This document shows positions 25,691 through 29,483 of a stretch of 29,483 nucleotides of DNA, piece by piece. The first letter of the stretch is position 1. Every line of letters starts with the position of its first letter. Position numbers and translations under genes: made by a program. Below the pieces are notes generated by a model. The model ran no database searches, was not told the origin of the DNA, and saw nothing but the letters and a program-made list of their open reading frames with translations. The stretch comes from a virus. The stretch is taken from positions 1-29,483 of IMG/VR virus record IMGVR_UViG_3300008448_000434. The stretch is one strand, 5' to 3'.

Positions 25691-28600
25691 CTATCCGAAT
25701 ACAATTGAATAAATCAAAGCGTTTTCCAAAACGCTATTACCATTAACTTTATAATCTCCTGTGATATTTATATCTCCTACTGCGTCTATCTTATAAGATG
25801 GAGACGTTGTGCCCACACCAACATTGCCAGTAATATAAACTTCTTCAAATCTAGAATTGCCAACAACATCTAAATCACTTCTAGGATTTGATGTATTAAT
25901 ACCAAGATTATCATTTGCTGGATTATAATATACAGAATTCGCACCGGAGAAAATGCCAAGACTATTAAATTGAATTTGACCATTCAGTCCGGCAGCATTG
26001 GTAACAATGCCAATACCACCAGCACTCGACCAGATAACATCCGAACCATTAGATGTAAGAACGAATCCAGAGTTTCCTGCGCTATTTGTGCTATCATAAA
26101 GACCATTACGAATACGAATGTTTCCATCAACATCAAGTTTTTGTGTCGGATTTGTGATTCCAATTCCAAAAAATCCACTTGTAGGAATAAAGGCAATCAG
26201 GGTGCTTGCAATTCCTACAGAACTGACTCCGATATTGGAGGCAAATGTTGGATATACTGGATTAGCACTAATTGGTTGCGCCTCAACAGTGAATGCAGTA
26301 ACACCAAAGAGATTACTACCATCACCATAGTAAACAACTGTTGTAACACCTGGATTTGATGAAGTTACGATACCCGACGAAGTAATCTTAACCTTGTCAA
26401 GTATTGTTTCGCCAACGACATGTAACCTTGATTGTGGATTTGTGATGCCAATACCAAAATAACCAGGATCTGGAATATATGCAACTTGAGTGCTTGCGAT
26501 TCCTACAGAACTTACACCAGCATTAGAAGCGAATGTGGGGTATACTGGCGTTGTTACAAATGGTTGAGATTCAACCGTGAATGCTGTAACGCCAAATAGA
26601 TTACTACCGTCACCATAGTAAACAACCGTTGTAACACCAGGATTTGTTGAGGTAATAATTCCAGTTGATGTAATCTGAACTTTGCCTAATGTTGATACTC
26701 CAGAAACATTTAACTCATTAACAGAAACAAGTCCACCAATAGTGCTAGTTGAAACTCCAGCGACACCCGAATAAGTACTTACACCAGCAGTCCAAGCATA
26801 AGTCGCTATACCAGATACGTTGGCATATCCGCTGAAAGTGGAGAATCCTGTTGTATTTGAGTATCCAGAGAAGGTAGAAAATCCTGAAGAGTTTGAGTAT
26901 CCAGAAAATGTTGAGAATCCAGAAGTATTAGAGTAACCAGAGAATGTAGAATATCCAGCTACACCCGAATAAGTACTTACACCAGCAGTCCAAGCATAAG
27001 TCGCTATACCAGATATGTTGGCATAATCAGAGAAAGTAGATACTCCAGAAGCATTAGCATATCCACTAAAAGTTGATACTCCAGCAGCGTTAGCATATCC
27101 AGAGAATGTGGAGAATCCTGTTGTATCAGAGTAACCAGAGAATGTAGAATATCCAGCGACACCCGAATAAGTACTTACACCAGCAGTCCAAGCATAAGTT
27201 GCTATACCTGCATTGTTTGCATATCCACTAAAAGTTGATACTCCAGCAGCGTTAGCATATCCAGAGAATGTAGAGAATCCTGTTGTATCAGAGTAACCAG
27301 AGAATGTGGAATATCCAGCAACTCCAGAATATGTTGAAACTCCAGCAGTCCAAGCATAAGTTGCTATACCAGAGTTATTGGCATAATCGGAGAAAGTTGC
27401 CACCCCGGCAGCATTAGCATATCCGGAGAATGTAGAGAATCCTGAAGTATTAGAATACCCAGAGAATGTAGAGAATCCTGAAGTATTAGAATACCCAGAG
27501 AAAGTTGATACTCCAGCAGCGTTAGCATATCCAGAGAATGTGGAGAATCCTGAAGTATTAGAATACCCAGAAAATGTAGAGAATCCAGATACATGGGCAT
27601 AGTTTGCTACACCTAGCAAATCTCCCACAAATGTTGGAGCAGTTACAACACCAGTAGAATTAATTTGACTGGTTCTTAGTATATTAAGAGTGCTAATTCC
27701 AGTTGAATTAATATTTGTGAGATTTGAGTGTGTACTTGTTAGCGTAGTAACAACACCAGTTACTGCATTTAAATTAGATGTATTAAGATTAGTAAATGTA
27801 GAATTGGTTACATTTAAATTTAAAACTGTTGCAATGCCAGTTACATTTAATCTTTCATTTGTAAACGCAGTTGCAAATCCAACATTAGAAGAAATATTAT
27901 CAATGTATGCAAGATTACTATAAAGATTTGTAATCGTACCAAATCCAGTATAATTTAATCTCGTGCCACTTAAATCTGTGATAATACCGGATTGCGAGAA
28001 GATGTTGTTAGAGTGAAGATTGCTAATATCGGCACCAGTAATTGTAGCAATTCCGCTCGCCAGTCTTGAAACTTGAAGAGCATCTGCATTGATTTGCTTA
28101 TCGGTAATTTGTACATTACCAACTGCAAGTCTTACATCATTTGGAACTAGTGTAGATCCAATACCGACCGCATAATTAAATAACCAGGCATCAGTGGTGC
28201 CGACTCCATAAGTTCCTGCCCTAGACCATAAAAGTTTTTTGTGTGTATTTGGAAGTGAATTAACTCCAACAGATTGAAGTGAAACTAATGGGTTTCCTTC
28301 AGTAGAAGCAATTGAGATACCACCACCATTTGCGCTAGTATCAGTTGATACATCAGCATTTATATTATTTGTTGTAATGCCAAGAACAATAGTTTTGTCA
28401 ATAACAAATAAGTCTTCTGCGAGGATAACAGTTGTTGTTCCACCAATGCTTAAGTTTCCTGCGATAAAGACGTTATTATGGAATGTCGCAGTAGAATCAA
28501 AAACATCAAAGTCTCCCAAGACATCAAGACTCTGAATTGTTGCAATACCAGTTACAGTTAAATCAGTATTTGTAAGATAATCAATTGTAGCATTTGTGGT

Positions 28601-29483
28601 GTCTAGAGTTGCAATGGTGCCGACACCAGTATAATTAAGTCTTGCACCAGAAATATCAGTTACGACACCTACACTAATATACCCATAATCAGCATTCAGA
28701 TTTGTAAAATCAGAATTAGTCGAAGTAAGATTGGTGCTATTCAGAGTGGTGATTGTAGCGACACCACTTACATTCAAGAAAGTATTATTCAGATTAGCAA
28801 TCGTACCTATTCCACTGTTTAGAATCGTAGCAGTAGCGACACCAACATTAATATAATCACTGGTTAAATTATTAATTGCTGCAGTATCAGTATCTAATGT
28901 TGTAATTGTGCCGACACCAGTGTAAGTAAGTCTGGTGCCAGAAATATCAGTTACAATACCGACATCAATATTGGCATTATTAGCATTCAGATTAGTAAAA
29001 TCAGAATTTGTATAAGTTACATTTGTACCTGATAAGGTCGTAATGCTCGCAGTAGTTGCACCTAAAGTAGTAATTGTAGCAATACCACTAGTCAGTCTAC
29101 TATTAGAAATCTCAGTGATAATACCAGTTACAATATAAGCATTATCAGCATTTAGATTAATAAAGTCTGAGTTAGTAGATACAATATTAGTGCTGTTAAT
29201 TGTGGTAATTGTGCCAATACCAGTTACATTCAGTTGTGGTGTTTGTAATGTGTCGTAAACGGTAACGCCATATCCAGTGGTCTCAAATTTTTTGAAGTTG
29301 TCGTAATAAAGTTCTGCTGAACCATTTCTGTTAAAGTAAGCAGCAGTTTCTGTATCATTAACTCTTATAGCAACATCATCCCAGTTTGATATACTTAATA
29401 GTCCCTGATTATTTGTATATCCAATTCCAGCAGTAAATGCACCATCAACGACTCTGTATAGTGTGGTCGGACCGAAAGCATTA
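25691..29483 (-). CDS. Very long repetitive virion structural protein, N-terminus cut by window edge (at least 1264 aa)
   Basis: The frame stays open from the stop at 25691 to the right edge; a TTG near 28777 is not the start, since the same repeats continue upstream of it. The part seen begins with GSAELYYDNFKKFETTGYGV. Three copies of a unit with TNSDF-x-NLNA-x-(N/Y) and (V/I)T-(D/E)IS-x-x-RL come next. A folded segment follows with LAEDLFVIDKTIVLGITTNN, NGGGISIASTEGNPLVSLQS and TDAWLFNYAVGIGST, then a 276-residue STFSGY repeat region, two 96-residue VVYYGDGSNLFGVTAFTVE repeats and a short end (YKIDAVGDINITGDYKVNGN). I recall similar giant structural proteins in cyanomyoviruses; the exact virion location is not known to me. 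Confidence 0.87.
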   Translation of the reverse strand, partial: NAFGPTTLYRVVDGAFTAGIGYTNNQGLLSISNWDDVAIRVNDTETAAYFNRNGSAELYYDNFKKFETTGYGVTVYDTLQTPQLNVTGIGTITTINSTNIVSTNSDFINLNADNAYIVTGIITEISNSRLTSGIATITTLGATTASITTLSGTNVTYTNSDFTNLNANNANIDVGIVTDISGTRLTYTGVGTITTLDTDTAAINNLTSDYINVGVATATILNSGIGTIANLNNTFLNVSGVATITTLNSTNLTSTNSDFTNLNADYGYISVGVVTDISGARLNYTGVGTIATLDTTNATIDYLTNTDLTVTGIATIQSLDVLGDFDVFDSTATFHNNVFIAGNLSIGGTTTVILAEDLFVIDKTIVLGITTNNINADVSTDTSANGGGISIASTEGNPLVSLQSVGVNSLPNTHKKLLWSRAGTYGVGTTDAWLFNYAVGIGSTLVPNDVRLAVGNVQITDKQINADALQVSRLASGIATITGADISNLHSNNIFSQSGIITDLSGTRLNYTGFGTITNLYSNLAYIDNISSNVGFATAFTNERLNVTGIATVLNLNVTNSTFTNLNTSNLNAVTGVVTTLTSTHSNLTNINSTGISTLNILRTSQINSTGVVTAPTFVGDLLGVANYAHVSGFSTFSGYSNTSGFSTFSGYANAAGVSTFSGYSNTSGFSTFSGYSNTSGFSTFSGYANAAGVATFSDYANNSGIATYAWTAGVSTYSGVAGYSTFSGYSDTTGFSTFSGYANAAGVSTFSGYANNAGIATYAWTAGVSTYSGVAGYSTFSGYSDTTGFSTFSGYANAAGVSTFSGYANASGVSTFSDYANISGIATYAWTAGVSTYSGVAGYSTFSGYSNTSGFSTFSGYSNSSGFSTFSGYSNTTGFSTFSGYANVSGIATYAWTAGVSTYSGVAGVSTSTIGGLVSVNELNVSGVSTLGKVQITSTGIITSTNPGVTTVVYYGDGSNLFGVTAFTVESQPFVTTPVYPTFASNAGVSSVGIASTQVAYIPDPGYFGIGITNPQSRLHVVGETILDKVKITSSGIVTSSNPGVTTVVYYGDGSNLFGVTAFTVEAQPISANPVYPTFASNIGVSSVGIASTLIAFIPTSGFFGIGITNPTQKLDVDGNIRIRNGLYDSTNSAGNSGFVLTSNGSDVIWSSAGGIGIVTNAAGLNGQIQFNSLGIFSGANSVYYNPANDNLGINTSNPRSDLDVVGNSRFEEVYITGNVGVGTTSPSYKIDAVGDINITGDYKVNGNSVLENALIYSIVFG
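26130..26705 (-). repeat. Two tandem 288-nt repeats (96 aa each) in the long structural gene
   Basis: The two units each encode K(V/I)-x-ITS-x-GI-T, NPGVTTVVYYGDGSNLFGVT, a PVYPTFASN strand and F-x-GIGITNP. The matching segments gattactacc at 26311 and 26599 give a 288-nt period. They differ mostly in third positions. Confidence 0.8.
26766..27593 (-). repeat. Tandem 36-nt/27-nt repeats encoding STFSGY units
   Basis: About 276 residues made of seventeen 12-residue units (G-(F/V)-STFSGY-x-N-x-x type) and eight 9-residue units (GIATYAWTA and GVSTYSGVA). They form four larger blocks, each ending in GIATYAWTAGVSTYSGVA. Many units are identical over 30 nt or more, so this is a likely site of recombination and of assembly error. 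A beta-helical shaft is probable. Confidence 0.88.

Noticed and set aside
26766-27593. CRISPR-like regularly spaced repeats
   Set aside because: The repeats are contiguous, keep a protein frame of 12 and 9 codons, and have no unique spacers or cas genes.
28775-28777. TTG at 28777 as the start of the long structural gene
   Set aside because: No stop codon lies upstream in frame to the window edge, and the same repeat family continues there.
945-29483. tRNA genes, integrase or attachment sites
   Set aside because: I saw no cloverleaf-like sequence and no integrase, excisionase or direct-repeat attachment pair; consistent with a lytic T4-like phage region.

Overview
The window looks like part of the virion-structure region of a T4-like cyanophage, a tailed myovirus of marine Synechococcus or Prochlorococcus. 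Four things point to this. Nearly everything is on the minus strand, tightly packed and A+T rich. Upstream sites match the T4-type late promoter in its cyanophage form (NATAAATA). There is a run of fibre-like proteins built from TGV(V/I)TAT, GNLTGN and YYGDGSNL type repeats, as is usual in marine T4-like phages. The left end carries a glutamine-type (Downstream-peptide) riboswitch and a DUF4278-like peptide, both of which I associate with cyanobacteria and their phages. Names are assigned from sequence motifs and memory of families; no database search was possible.

Layout in the direction of transcription (right to left). At 29483-25691 is the 3' part of a very long repetitive structural gene. 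At 25685-18687 there is a small virion-type protein, a 558-aa fibre, a 71-aa protein, a fibre gene broken by one missing base, a C1q-tipped fibre, a 90-aa protein and a 711-aa fibre with two glycine-rich domains. At 18632-16075 lies an enzyme island: three 2OG-Fe(II) oxygenase-like genes with a free-standing GIY-YIG endonuclease gene after the first. At 16049-3023 the fibre array resumes: two more glycine-rich fibres, one C1q fibre, one with a jelly-roll-like tip, one with a RAWVNF-like tip, two with (M/W)EVA-ending tips, an IP-x-G-x-NG capped fibre, two 79-80 aa mini-fibres, and several small possible assembly partners. A terminator at 2816-2845 closes this block.

At 2783-1057 are a glutaredoxin, a small membrane protein, a Thr/Lys-rich-tailed conserved phage protein, a hypothetical protein and two doubtful reading frames. 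At 1000-324 is a compact regulatory unit: a 22-bp dyad, a sigma70-like promoter, the riboswitch, four tiny genes (50, 45, 32 and 27 aa) and a terminator. At 189-13 is a further small conserved gene.

The fibre genes look like exchangeable cassettes. They share N-terminal tags and middle modules but carry different tips. Many boundaries share one joint, in which the upstream stop codon TAA lies inside a late promoter (NA-TAA-ATA), followed by an A-rich tract and the next ATG within about 12-20 nt. Together this suggests a system that generates host-range diversity. The oxygenases may modify proteins or other substrates, but nothing in the sequence names their target.
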